Assembly: GCA_018907035.1 (NCBI GenBank) | Contig: JACCIC010000015.1 | Location: 1,924,001-1,988,000, forward strand | DNA from: Sycobia sp. Sy_11 | Taxonomy: Eukaryota > Arthropoda > Insecta > Hymenoptera > Epichrysomallidae | Length of the DNA stretch: 64,000 bases | Reading direction: 5' to 3' | In this document: piece by piece, positions 14,121 to 26,720 of the stretch | Layout of the letters: every line of letters starts with the position of its first letter | Position numbering within the stretch: the stretch's first letter is position 1 | Position numbers and translations under genes: made by a program | The notes under the pieces: generated by a model | Told to the model about the DNA's origin: nothing | The model's database searches: none | The model's input: only the letters and a program-made list of their open reading frames with translations

Positions 14121-15099
14121 CCGAGGAAAATTCAGCATTAAAATTCAAAGGGACATTTTGTCCCGGTGCATTGCTTTAGTGATAAGAAAACAAGAGCGAC
14201 AAAAAAAAATAGAAATCCCTCCGTCGCGTCGTTCGTTTTTTTGTTTTTTTTTTTCCTTCTCTTAATATTGCAAAAAGAGCATGGGGTTTGTCGAGAGTCT
14301 TATCCGAGCAGCAGCCGGATGAAGCTATATATTCGTAAATTTTAAAGCTGACCCTCTATTTATTCCTGACAGAACGGCGAATCCTCTTTCCGCAAATCCT
14401 TTGTAATAATGTATGGGAAAAGTTGTTTTGCGCGCGCCTCGTGAAATAAAGCGAATGAAGTTAGTTTGCATCCGTAAATAGCGCAAAGCCATTATATATA
14501 TAGACTCTTGAACATTTCGCATTTTTCAAATAGAGAAGTGTATCAATGTTATTTGCGTTTCTTTTTTTTTTTATAATAAAGAAAGTAACTGCATTTTTAC
14601 GCCTTTATGCGGCTTATGAGTTCTTATTATTCGAGTCGTGTTGTGTTTGGAAATTCTATCATTGTTTACTTATGCTTTTCTTTTTAAATTGAATCGTGAA
14701 AGTTTCAGCGGAGATCGTATTTATTATAAAATTTGATTTTACAGTTGCGAAAGACTCGAAATGGAAAATTGGAAAGACGGAGAAGTACGGAATATTTTTG
14801 AAATTGTTTTCTGACTTTTCGAGCTGCACTTTGATCCCATAATACTTTGTTTTCCAGTTTAACTCTCTGATATATTGTATTATAATCGGCAAAGTTCGTC
14901 TCTCATTTCTCGAAAACATAAATTTGAATCATTTCAATTTTTCATAGAAATTATGCAACATTTTCAAGGCCTTTATAATATGACGGATTATAATTAAAAT
15001 ATAAGTGAAATGACTTTATTAATTACTCGAATGTTACAAATTATATTCGCTCAGTTTTCCAGTTAGAGTTGTAAAAAAAAAAAAAATTATCTCTAAATC
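14121..15099. other. AT-rich non-coding DNA
   Basis: Poly-T and poly-A tracts lie near 14,236-14,252 and 15,074-15,086. No gene seen. Confidence 0.5.
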
Positions 15100-16080
15100 T
15101 GTTTTTGTCGACGCGGCAAAGAGCATCCACTATGACGGTTATAGTTCTCCGTCATAGCAGAGCACGAATTCAATAAGCCCCGAGCCATGTCCATGCGGCA
15201 CCAGTGATGGAAATAAAGAAATAGTCCGACGCGTCCCATCCTAATACTACTACTGCTACTACTATGACTACTACTACTGAAACTACAAGCCCCTCTCGAG
15301 GCTCTCCTAAAGCTCCTCGTCCGTCCGCCCCCCTCCTCCCGCCCAGAAACGGACAATCCGGACGCTCGCTTCGGCGAGAGGGGCGCCTCGGAGGGGGAGA
15401 GCGGCTGGCGAACCGAGCGTCGGCCGGGAGTCCGCGGCGGCAGCTGCGACTGGCATACATTATTCAAAGCCCTGGCTCGGGGAGGATCGTCCCGGGCGCC
15501 GATCGCGCATAATCCAAGGGGCCGCGCGACATCGCAAAGCTCGCGAGTCCGATGCGTTCTCTTCCCCCTTCTACCCCCCCCCCCACCACGAGACACTCCT
15601 TGGCACACACGCGAGCACGCGCGCGGGAAACGACTCTGCACCATCCTCTCTCCCTCTTGCTCGCCTCTCTTGGCTTCTTTGGTCCTCTCGACTGGGCCGA
15701 CCTAACGCGAACACGTGCGCGAGTAAGCTCCCTGATCTCACCCACCCCCCCCCATCGCCGCGTCGCCGAGAAATGGAATTATCGCTTCCTTTTCCATCAT
15801 CGGCGTACGTCCTCGCTCGACGGGCGTTCGCGCGAAGACGGACGGGGACGCAGCCGGCTTGCGGTGTGCCGGCCTTTTCGTTTACTTATGTAGGCGATCT
15901 GCGCTTAAGCGGTTTTCGGGCGAAGCCTTTTCCAGTCTCATAGCGCCCACTCGGCCCGTCGATGTTCTTTCGAGAAATTTCGCTGTGGCCTAATGCGATC
16001 TGGAATTGACATGAAGAGATCTTCTTTAATTGAAGAAAGTCGTTTAGCTGGTGAAGTATGCATAAGGCCAGCAAGATAAG
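15100..16080. other. Strongest GC/CpG island of the window
   Basis: An (ACT)n-like triplet array (15,241-15,285) is followed by nearly 600 bp of very CpG-rich sequence, with C runs at 15,574-15,584 and 15,745-15,753. The long open frames on both strands are Ser/Arg/Pro-rich, overlap one another in opposite senses and show no family motif. It may be a promoter or enhancer island. Confidence 0.5.
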
Positions 16081-17070
16081 GGCGAAATGTTCGAATACTA
16101 TTTTAAATTGAGCAACGGTTCTTGATCGAGATAACGGTGGATTAATTAGAAATTATCAATGCAAATGGATTTCGGTTACATTTCTCAGTTATAAATGATT
16201 TTGTAAAAAATATAATTGAACGTCAATGTTTTAATGGAAAAATAAATACGAAACTCGGCTAACCGAACACGGACATGTCTACTTTCAAATACTTTCACGA
16301 TTACTTTTATATTTATACTATGGATAGTACTTAATGTGAATCCTTTTATGAAAAATGCTTATCATTTTTAGACCTTTTGGCCAGATAAATTGTTCCTTTT
16401 TAAAGCAAAATTAAGAAATTGTTTATCTATATTATATTTTACTGTAATAACACTCTGTTCGCAGATAAAATATAGCTTTAATTTCGCTGAAAGAAAACTT
16501 TTCAAATAATTAAAACAAATTGCAAAGGTTAAATTAATAATTAAAACAATTGAAACTACAATAAATTTTATATGTAGGTATTGATTAAAAGAATACGGTA
16601 AGTGTACCGATTGATGTGCTTGAATTAAATTGTGTACATTCGCAATCTGTTCAGTATTAACAAATAATGTGAACCAAAGCAGAAATTAATCTTTTAATAA
16701 ACATATCGTGTGTTTACTTGTCACGTGAAAAGAAGCTAGTATTCAAAATATTTATGGAATTAAAACAGAATCTAAGAATGAGCTTTTAGCCGAGCTATGA
16801 AGTACGTGTTTCGAGCTTTTAATCGAGTATGACTTGATAAATTGATATTTATAGTTTTCGTAGATGTTTGAGCAAGCTTTTACTGATAATGTATTAGTTT
16901 ATGGCTCTTCTGCACTAGTATATCATCCGCTATCACAAATCAAATTTTTTAAATGATATTCGCATGTTTAGTATACATTTGCAATCTATAGTAATATACT
17001 AAGTATTATAATTGTGTACTCTGTTATATAGTTTCGCAATGCTAATTAAAAAAGGAATAGCATAATTATT
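16081..17070. other. AT-rich non-coding DNA
   Basis: Nothing recognised. Confidence 0.5.
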
Positions 17071-17165
17071 TATTTTATTAATAAATATTTTTATCGGTCT
17101 TATAGTCTTTATAATAGAATATATAAACTAAAGGACAGTAGACTATCTTTGTTTATAGTCGCTAA
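17071..17165 (-). repeat. Dispersed repeat, solitary 5'-truncated fragment
   Basis: On the minus strand it reads GCGACTATAAACAAAGATAG, AAAGACTATAAGACCGATAA and AAATATTTATTAATA, matching the 3' half of the repeat at 38.0 and 58.0 kb. The hammerhead head and the GGGG / CTAACATAG blocks are absent. Confidence 0.6.
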
Positions 17166-17259
17166 TAATATATAGGCAATAATCGGTGTATAATTTGATT
17201 TAAATAATATATATATACCGTGGCTCATAAGTCCGAACATAGGACATACACGGAACGTG

Positions 17260-17800
17260 CACTTTATAGAAAAACCATCCCTTCAGTCCTCTGCATTTAT
17301 CTCAGCTCCGAACGCAAAGCGCTCTTTTAACATTGAATAGTGCTTTGACCATCAGTCTCATTACGAAACCAAAGCAGGATTTAGTGCCGTGGTATCGTAG
17401 GTTGCTCAAAACGAAAAGCAAAGAAGACAGGCTAGAACCGAGATTCGTCGATCGTCCCCGCGGAATTACTAAACACGCGAGAAAACAATGATTTCGTAAA
17501 TTATCCTTCCTTTATACGTAATAGCGCCGCACCTTTCAATCTCATTCCGCCCTTAAGAGCTTTTAATGTTACCTCGATAAATTCGCCGGGAACGCTTTCG
17601 ATAACGCGGCTACCGTCGGAATTCGAGAGCCGTTCGATTGGATTTCGGTCGGCAACGGTTAGTTCTCGGATGGCTCCGTTCTCCGGTAACGCGAGCGGAT
17701 GGCTTAGCGGTGCATGAACGCATGAGGGTCCCTGCCATCTAATTCAATCATACGGGACATGCACTTGCGCTGCGGCGCTTATAGAAACTGCGGATGATTA
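17260..17800. other. Moderately GC-rich island
   Basis: CpG-richer DNA without a C/G homopolymer and ending in an A17 tract near 17,800. It has the even composition of a conserved non-coding block. No coding pattern. Confidence 0.35.
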
Positions 17801-18639
17801 AAAAAAAAAAAAAAAATCAGGGTTTATATCGATTGATCGGTGTGGATTTGTTGCTGCGCCAAGCACGTCTGAGGGAAAGTAGTCTTGGTCCGTCAGTGGT
17901 TGTAATGGGTAGTCAGAATTTATAAAGTGCAAATATGTAGTATCAACGACATTTATCGCGCGTTGTGTATTCTAGCTTGAATATTTAGTTCATTTTATTT
18001 GGAAATAAAAGAATAATAAAAAAATAAAAATCCTTTTTTCAAAGACTTAGTCTGAAATACTGTACCAGTGTCACGCACTGTTGTAACCAAAGATTCGAAC
18101 GATATTACGAAGTTTTCATTGTTTTACCGCCACAGTTCTTAAAATAATTAAATCGACATCAAAGCAACTTACAAACATCGCAACTGCTGAATAACACGCG
18201 TCTCGCAAAGATTGAAACTTGCAATTTACTTGCGTAACTTAGTTCGAGCGGAATTTAACCGCCGAAACAACTGTTCGAACGTTAAAAGTGCATAGCGGCT
18301 TTGCAATTAGTTTTGTTGGTTAAGAAGCACAAAGTTAATCTGAAATTCATTCGAGAGAAGCAGGAGCAATTTTTGCAGTAAAAGAAATTTGCTCGGTTTT
18401 GAAGCTCGACTGGTGCAAGATGATCAGAAAGCGGAGTTGTAAATAACTTGTAATTCGCATCAATATTAACTTTGGATTAATATTAATTTCTCGACTATCA
18501 TATACTACGTATATGACAATGAATCGGCACTAGACGGGGTTCCAAGGTTTTATTTAAAAAATATTATAGCAGGAATCATATTATTCATGAACTAGTTAAC
18601 TTGATACTAATGCAAGCTCTACATATTTACCAGCCAAGC
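17801..18639. other. AT-rich non-coding DNA
   Basis: Nothing recognised. Confidence 0.5.
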
Positions 18640-19250
18640 TTCGATGAAAGCTCGATGCATCATCGTCGCCGCTCACGATACGAATGCGCATGCTTCGTCA
18701 TCCACCCGAGCCGTTCCTCTTCGTCGTCCATCTCGTTTCCGTACACTGTCGCGGCTGTCGCCATCCCCTAGACATTTCGACGAAACGCAACCACGAACGC
18801 GGCGCAACCTCCAATTATCCTAAGTAATATAATGAAGGTGAGCGACCCGACCCCCCCCCCTCACCCAACCCCTTCTAATAACGCGTTGTACAATTTCCCG
18901 CCCCGGGGCCGCTGTACGGGGTTTATCCCGAAATCTTTCCGTGGCTCTTAGCCCCGGGGCTTTTAGTACTCGGCAGAGTACCCGCGGGACCCGCGCCCGT
19001 CCCATTCCGCCTTGTTGTCGAATGAATATTTCAGCCAGCCCCGCGGTTAGGGAGATTAAACACGGCGCGGGACACGCGGCGCTGAGCTCGTCGTTCCTAA
19101 TGTATAACCTAATTCGCCCCGGAGGGATCGTTAGATTTTTACGTCTTGATGGACGTGGGGACGGGGATTGAGGCGAGGAATGGGGCGATTGGCCAAGCAG
19201 ACTCGAAAGGTTTTCTGATGCCCATACGCGATTCGCAGATCGAAACTATT
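18640..19250. other. GC island with C10 run
   Basis: The first part is rich in CGTC/TCGTC words (18,660-18,760). A C run at 18,851-18,860 and very CpG-rich sequence with CCCCGGGGC repeats at 18,901-18,960 follow. No gene recognised. Confidence 0.45.
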
Positions 19251-22084
19251 ATGTCGCGGATAAATTTCCAGGGACGGTCAATTCTTTATTCGACATCCAT
19301 TCCATATCAGTTTATTTTACAATAAAATTCGTTCTGCTAATAAAAGTTGAACGGAATTTTTTATCAAAAATTTTCAGATTTCTTAATTACGTTGGTTATC
19401 AATTTTGTCACGTTGTTTTATGATTTTTGGTATATGAAAAAGACAAATTTTTGATCGTGAAACCAAGTACAAAAATATTGCAATTTTACTGAACGAACTT
19501 TTTAACATCTCAACTGAATGCTAAATTCAATAAAGCTTTTTCTAGTCTGGTTCTAATACTTGAAGAAAAAGTACGAAATATCGTATGGAACATAACCACC
19601 TATAATACTGAAGTAAAAGATTCTGTAGTATTGCAAACGTTAATATGACTATAACACACGGTATTTTTTTATAAATAAAAAATCTTTAATTATTTTTTAT
19701 TTCATTTATAAATTTCTTCCACTCAAAGCAATTCCCTTCGAATGCAGTATACACGTGCCACCGTTTTTTTCTCCAAGTTTCAAAACTTATTATAATGCCC
19801 TCTCCCGTATAGCCTTTAATTACTGTTGCGCTTTGGTTTCTACCTCTACTAATGATTCAAACCGGAAGTTGCGGAACGCTATGACGCATTGTCGTAACGA
19901 TGCAAAAACCAAGAATCGTTTTTTTATCTTTAAATCCGATCTTTTTTTAAGGCATAGGATTACGCAAACGACGTATGACACGCAAATGGTACACGTATAA
20001 TACAGTCGAGATGATCTGATTTTTGGTTTACTTCGACACGGTTTTATTCGATCCCCGATGACATTTTAGATGATAATCATCCGATCGATCAGCTATTTTG
20101 AATCGTCAGGATTGCTTCAAATCATGCATTCCATCTTGTCTTGATAATCGGTAAACATTGTTTAACAATACAGCAATACGGAACTATATGAAATTGTTTC
20201 GTAAACAATCGAGATTTCACTTATTCGGGGCTCTCTTTTTCACTCTAGACGTGTTTCATTGATCCTGCCGATATTTCACAAAGAACAATAGTATCTCCGA
20301 CTGTTAATCGAGAGTACCAATTTTTCGATTGGTAAATAAGAATATCACGGTACAGTTTTTACCACTTGTAAACTATTGCTTACGATAGAGCTTGCTCCCA
20401 GAGCTGTTTCTCCGACATTTTAAACGTTTCGGCTCGAGAACTTTCATTCGAGACACAGCATTATCGAATTTCATTGCCGAACAGTTTCAGGCATTTTAAA
20501 AAACCACAATTAATTTCACGTTTAATTATATATAAAAAGACACGTATCTCAAACGCAAATGAATATGTTGAAGCGTGATTCGGCTAAGATACCAATGCTC
20601 AATCTGATGTAAAAAAAACATTTGCCTATATCGGAATACCAATAAAATTGAAATCCAAATATACCGGTATTGTTTGCCCCAACAGTGCACGAGGTTTGCT
20701 GCAAGATTCGCGCACTCCATCTCGTTCCGCTTTAATAAAAATGTCGAGACTAGCCTTCTCACGATCGACGAAGCAGCGGCACACTTTAATCCTGGATCAG
20801 TATCGCCGTGGCAGGACCCTTTCTTTACGAGGACCTTAATTGCGGTCGGCTTTTCTTGACCGCAGCACCGGCAGTTGTCGCCCGTGGCTTGCTCCTTATT
20901 TGAACGACGGTGCTACGATGGCATAGAAACCTCTTCGTTCTTCATTAACTCGGTATTGGACTTTATGGCAGGTCTTCGTCAGTTTTTCTTCACTGAGAAT
21001 GAATTTTCAGGCGTAAAGGACGCCCGTTCTCAGTTGATATTTAGCTTGGCACTTTTACCGTCGGCCTCGAACTTGATTAAATTGGTATGTCCATCGTAGA
21101 TATATGTCCAATAGGCGCAGATACTTATATTTAGTTACAAACTTTAGTTACAAAAAAACTGTCAGAATGCATATAATCCTAGACATTGTTCCTAAACTAT
21201 TGGTCGATAAATTTAGTTTTACCTGGTTGATGACGTCTCAAATGTGTCTACAGAGTAATAACTATCTTTTTATCAAACTACTTAATAATTATCCAGAATT
21301 ACTTACAGTCTATGGACACATTAATACTGTCGTTTTTGTCAAATTTTATTTTCTAATCCATTATACCATTGTAATTTTTGCACCACCAAAAATCTTTAAT
21401 TTTATACAATCCTTACTGCAGTCAAGCTATATTTTTTCTATTTTACCATACGTACTCCTTGGTGAATCGAGTGCTAATTTTTTCTGAGTTTACTATATCT
21501 TGTTGTATTTATTTAAATTCACCAGATGTGCTTAATTTCACAAAGTCGATAAGTTTTCCTTGCAGTTGCAATACGAACTTATTTAATGCTCTGTTGATAT
21601 ACTTAAAATAATTCTAAGATCATCTTCTATTTTAAGACAGATAGATCGTTGAAAAGTATAGCATTAATGTCCAAACTATCGCTTTCCACATTATGTACAT
21701 TTCAGTATAATCTGGGTTACGAAAAAAGGCGACATGAAAGACTCATGGTATTTTTCTCACTACACACGTGTCATCGAATCTACGCATCCTATTAACTATA
21801 TGATAATATATATATGTTATTCAGTTTGAAGCCCTTCTAGGGCTTATTTAGCATACGTGTTTTAACAATGTATTATATATTATCATATAAATGTTTGTAT
21901 GCAGTATAAGACATTATAATATTCATCTACAATAATATAATAATTTATATAATTTATTGATAACCTTTGTATTGGTCGAGAAATTTGCATATGATTATGC
22001 TCGACTTTATATGTGGTCACGTTATAAGTATATCTATATTTAAAGGAAGAAGGATTGGATTTTATTTAGTTTTTTTTTATGAAC
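19251..22084. other. Mixed AT-rich DNA with a weak island
   Basis: A mildly GC-richer stretch lies at 20,640-21,080. Open frames at 20,875-21,487 have no family motif. AT-rich DNA with TATATA words covers 21,790-22,050. Confidence 0.45.
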
Positions 22085-22230
22085 TCTTTTCTTTTATCAT
22101 CTTATAGTGGACACTACCATATTACATGATTTAAGTCTTCGATTTTCGAGCCACACTTCCATTTAGCATCATTGATGATTCCTATTCTGACAAGCGAGGC
22201 GGCAAGTTTTATCAGAGTGGCGAAGCTGAA
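22085..22230 (-). pseudogene. Non-LTR retrotransposon ORF2 tail (degraded)
   Basis: The minus strand reads LIKLAASLVRIGIINDAKWK, then CGSKIEDLNHVIW, a stop, then CPL. The pattern KCG-S-xxEDxNHxxWxCPLY is the C-terminal zinc-finger-like segment of insect jockey/I-type LINE ORF2. Stops are in place of the expected Gln and Tyr. Confidence 0.65.
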
Positions 22231-22369
22231 CCACCGGTTTCATTCTATTCAAATGAAATGTATTACAAAACTTTTTTCCTTTTTGAGAATCATCAGCTCG
22301 GATCTGCTTGTGCGTTTCTATTCTCGCTATTTTTTATATATAATATATTATATAAATATATATAATACT

Positions 22370-22604
22370 TTCTAAAGCTTAATAAATTTTTCAAGGCCTC
22401 TGTGTGTATATGCGCTCTTATTGGCATAATCCGTGATGCAGGGACAATGCCTAATTTTTTTAGCTCTTCCATAATTACAGGTGTCGGAATATAGGATTGC
22501 ACATTTGATATTATGATTGTTTTGGTTTTTGACATCAACGGTTTAATATCCAATATATCGTTTTCGATCTTGATTTTCGTTTTATTGTCTACTAATGTAT
22601 CCAC
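22370..22604 (-). pseudogene. Retrotransposon ORF1/gag-like fragment
   Basis: An open stretch reads KTKTIIISNVQSYIPTPVIM, then EELKKLGIVPASRIMPIRAH and HTEALKNLLSF. This has the RNA-binding-domain look of ORF1 from the same class of non-LTR element (TTVIITNVPSY-type strand, HILSFRRQ-type end). It sits upstream, in the same orientation, of the ORF2 tail at 22.1 kb, so the two are probably the ends of one element with the middle deleted. Confidence 0.5.
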
Positions 22605-22902
22605 TATTTCTTTTTCACTTTTATGGTATCAATTATGACAGCCTGATCTCTAGTTGTTTTTCTGCTGCACTACACTAGAGAATCAAGCAGACTGTCGTGT
22701 TAACATTTTTAATATTCATTGCACATTCTCTGTTGTCAGAGACACAGTGCAGAAAATACTTAATTATTTACTTAAGTTTATTTTTCCTGTTTTACAATAA
22801 ATTGATTCATGCTAATATGCTTATTACTGGTACTCTTATATATACGTATCGTACTGCAAAGTTTATTTACGAATACGTCTTCACTCTACGACTGCTCTAA
22901 AA

Positions 22903-22903
<1 letters not shown>

Positions 22904-22945
<42 letters not shown>
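22904..22945. repeat. (AT)n microsatellite
   Basis: About 21 AT units. Confidence 0.95.
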
Positions 22946-22946
<1 letters not shown>

Positions 22947-24000
22947 CATAATCAATAATTGCTTCATTCCTATCTCACGCTAAATTTCAGTAAGAGATGA
23001 TAAAAACCAGCCACTTTATTTAACTGTCATGTGATTGCACTCAATTTCAAATCACAGGAAAAATTCACGTATTCAGTGTAATCCCACCCGTATAAGTGCA
23101 ATCCTATCCGTTTTCTCATCTGTAATTATCGTTATTCAAACCTAAAGAAAGAGCGCACACAATGTACAATATAAATTATAAAGTTTCTCATCCCTTTTAC
23201 CCAGCTACGTATTTCAAAGAAATATCAAAATTCTAGCTTGCCAAGATCTTCTGTAATGCTGCATTACCATCTGCACGACTTTGGACGACTTTGTTTCCGG
23301 CAATCTGGTGATACCAATTCGCCGTTCGATACTTTCCTCGCCATCGAACAATAAAGGCGATACAGCTACTTATGTGCATCGTATACTCCGATATTGGAAA
23401 TGGTGGAATAGCCGAATAGCGACTTGGAAACTCCTGATATTGAACTCGATAAGATAAAGTCTCCAAGATGGAGTTTTGTTAATGTATACAATATAAGAGC
23501 AGTAATATTGAAAATGATAACCTAACGGTATCGTAATGCTTTATGTGCAGAGATGGGCATGGAAAAGTCCAGTCATTCACATTGGTCTCTTTCTCACTCT
23601 TTTTCTATCCCCTCTCTCTCTCTCTCTCTCTCTTCTCTCAGATTGTACATCGTAAATGCTTTACTCCATAGTCCATTTATATATGTCTGCAGTTGACTGT
23701 CAACTTCGCTTCTAAAATGTGAAAACATAACTTATACCATTACTATTTGCTCAGACGCTATGCTCGGTATAAATTTTATTACCAATTTGCTTTCTGTAAC
23801 GCTTATTTGGATAATTATAATTGCCTACGAAGTACGCCGATAATAAATATTAGGGAAAAGTTTAATGCATAGCAAAATGTACGATGTTGCTTGCGAACGC
23901 TATCTTGCCTTTTAAAGCAACGATGAGTAATGAGCCTTTGATTTATATCCGAATGTTCCGCTATCAGCACGTAATAATTCAACTAGAGTATACTCGAAAC
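22946..24000. other. AT-rich DNA with CT tract
   Basis: (CT)n lies at 23,611-23,639. No gene seen. Confidence 0.5.
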
Positions 24001-24140
24001 AGACGCGGGTAGAGAAATAAGATGAGGAAGATAAACAGGCGGGAAAAGGAATCGTTATCTTACTCTTAGCTACTATTAGGCGCGGAACAGCTCCGGGAAT
24101 GATTTGTCATTCGTAGGGTACAGGTCGATCATCCATCACG

Positions 24141-24177
<37 letters not shown>

Positions 24178-24850
24178 CTGTCTCTCACTCTGCCTTATGC
24201 GGATGAACAGTTATAACTGTTCGCTGTGCGTGTACGCCTGTGTGTGTGTGTGTGTGTGTGAGTCGATGAAATTAGTAACGGACAAATGATACAGTCCACG
24301 ATGAAAACGATTAAAGACCGATCGTTTTTTCAAAAAATTAGAATTTTGCAAGTGACAGCCTTAACGCGAAACTTGTCACGCTGTTAACACGAAAAAAGAG
24401 ACAACCTTCGACCTTCTACCGATAAACGCATTCAATATTCCCGGAATTCCACGTTGCATCGCCCCAATTTAGAACAGCGTGATCTTCCAACGACGCGAGA
24501 TCCTCTCGCGGCGCCCTGTATCGCAACAGCACAGCGAACTATTAGTAGCCTGCTGTCGCCGTGAAACTTTGTTATATTTTTTCCAGACCTCTGAGCGGGG
24601 AATTTCACGCACCGCGCCGAGGAGCTAAGGTTTGAACACACCGCCTCGTTAATGCATGCGTGTGTACGTGTGTGTTTCTGCGCGTGTGTTTGTGTGTATA
24701 CATCAGAAAACTTGTGACGGGCACTGCACCAAGCTTCGGGGCTGGATGCTCGGTTACGAAGCGCGTGTACGCCGCATTCGACTATTACTCTCCGGGTAAT
24801 CCGTATTATACTTGCATGCGGGATAGCGTTTGCTGGATTATGCTATTTTA
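24001..24850. other. GC-richer island with CT and GT microsatellites
   Basis: (CT)n lies at 24,142-24,175, (GT)n at 24,238-24,260, and a looser GT-rich stretch at 24,658-24,700. CpG-rich sequence is interspersed. Confidence 0.45.
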
Positions 24851-26019
24851 ACGCGAGCTCGACTATTTATTTTATTTAGTGGAAGTGAAATATTCCTTTA
24901 GGAGTTGGGTCGACATTGTTTATCGTGCAGAAGCCTTTTCATAAATTAAAATATATTATTTCTAGATAAATAACCAGATAAAGTAGTAAATAATCATGCA
25001 AGCAAGAGAATAATAGAGTAAATGCCGTGATCAAATTTTACTGCAAACTATTTGGTGAAATTCTTTGTTGTAAAAAATTTATAATCAACAACAAACATTT
25101 CTTGTTTAAATAATACGAAACATTCATAATACAATTTCAAATAACTATGAATTTTCAATTTCCAAAGGACTAGTATTATTTAATCTTTAGTTACTCGTCT
25201 GTCATTTCTATCATCTTTCACTCGTATTAAATTTCGGAAAGAATTCATGTGATTAATTAAGAAAAAACTGTTTCATAGAAATGTTTCATTAAAATTTGCC
25301 GATAGCTGTTTTACTTTTTTGACGACCCTCCAATTTCTCCTGCCTCGCTTCCACAACTCTCCTCTCTCGTTTTTCATTTTAAATTCCATAAAACGCAAAT
25401 ATATCATGCTTTAAGACCTATATAGATTCGAAATCCCGACAGGCTCATAGATTTCAAAAAATTATGGCGAAGGGCCGACCATCCGCTACGGTGATTAATC
25501 AGACATTGGCGGTGAACGAGCGACGTTTCTTGAATTTTAAAAACTTAACTCGATATCCGGAAACGCGACCGGGCTATTTCCTTGCCTTGATTATTAATAT
25601 TATTATTATTATTATAAAATTTCGTTAACTCAATTAAAAGTTCATTAGCTCAATTTATTTCACGATTAAATATTATGAAAAATTTTTTAAAAGGAAAAAT
25701 GTATATTTATAATTAGTTTCATCAAATGAAACGAATTTTCCATACTTGATCAACAATTCTATTGAATAAACTTGACAGTATCTGGAATATTACGTTGTAT
25801 GTTAATTAGCCTGAAGTTCTTGTAATAAACCAACAGCTCCATAAATATTCTGGCTCTCTGGATTTCGAGATATCAAACGTTGAATTGAGTTCTTTCTCAA
25901 ATGCACGAAATGGTAAATCAAACATTTTCTAGCTATCAATTCGTTTTGGCTCCAGTCAGTTAGTCAATTATAAAATCGTTCAGCCGATTTCTTTTCAGGC
26001 TAATCCTAATACGCAGATA
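24851..26019. other. AT-rich non-coding DNA
   Basis: Nothing recognised beyond a short ATT triplet array near 25,594-25,612. Confidence 0.5.
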
Positions 26020-26377
26020 TATCCATATACCCCCTTCACCCACGATAATCTCAGCGCGTTATCCGCGCTCGATCAATTATTCAAAAACAAAAAAAAAAAA
26101 AAAAAAAAAAAAAACCCAAAATTCGGCAGTCTGCAGTCGAGACTCCCCACAAAGGCAAGATAGCCTATTGCATAAACGCACCCCTGCCATGGCGAGATCG
26201 GGATGGGGGTGTGGCGAGGAGAGGAGATCGGCGAAGCATTAATCTTCGCTTCGCCGGGTACTCGGAGTCGGAGGCACCGCGATAAGTAATTACTGATTAA
26301 TGGCCTCTGCGCCGTCGCAGTTCAACGCGCGGCTTATCGTCTTTAAGCTCGTTACATTATAGCCTCGCTTATATGTG

Positions 26378-26427
<50 letters not shown>

Positions 26428-26720
26428 CGTGTGTGTATGTATATATACATATATATTTATATATATAAGCGCGCGCGGGCGGGCAGGTGCGCGGGGCGTC
26501 AGGATGAGCGATCGTCTTTCGCGGCGGGGGTGGGTTACGGCTCTAATTTCGGGAAATTCGCTGCTTACGCGCGGCCTTACGCATGGATCTTGCGCGCATG
26601 ACTGGTAGGGAAATAATTGCTATCCGCGAATTTATGCCCGACCAAATAAGCGCAGCCGCCATCCGCTTGAACCGCGAGGAATCGCGACGTTTTATATACG
26701 CCCGAAGAAGTTGGGATATG
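26020..26720. other. GC island with poly-A, (AT/GT)n and TAATTA words
   Basis: An A26 tract lies at 26,089-26,114. TAATTACTGATTAATGG at 26,286-26,302 holds two homeodomain-type cores in CpG-rich sequence. A compound (AT)n(GT)n(AT)n array lies at 26,370-26,467 and a GCGCGC stretch follows. Confidence 0.5.

Noticed and set aside
15093..15893. Overlapping open frames of 80-180 codons on both strands
   Set aside because: They lie in the CpG island, are Arg/Ser/Pro-rich, overlap in opposite senses and have no family motif. GC-rich DNA leaves frames open by chance.
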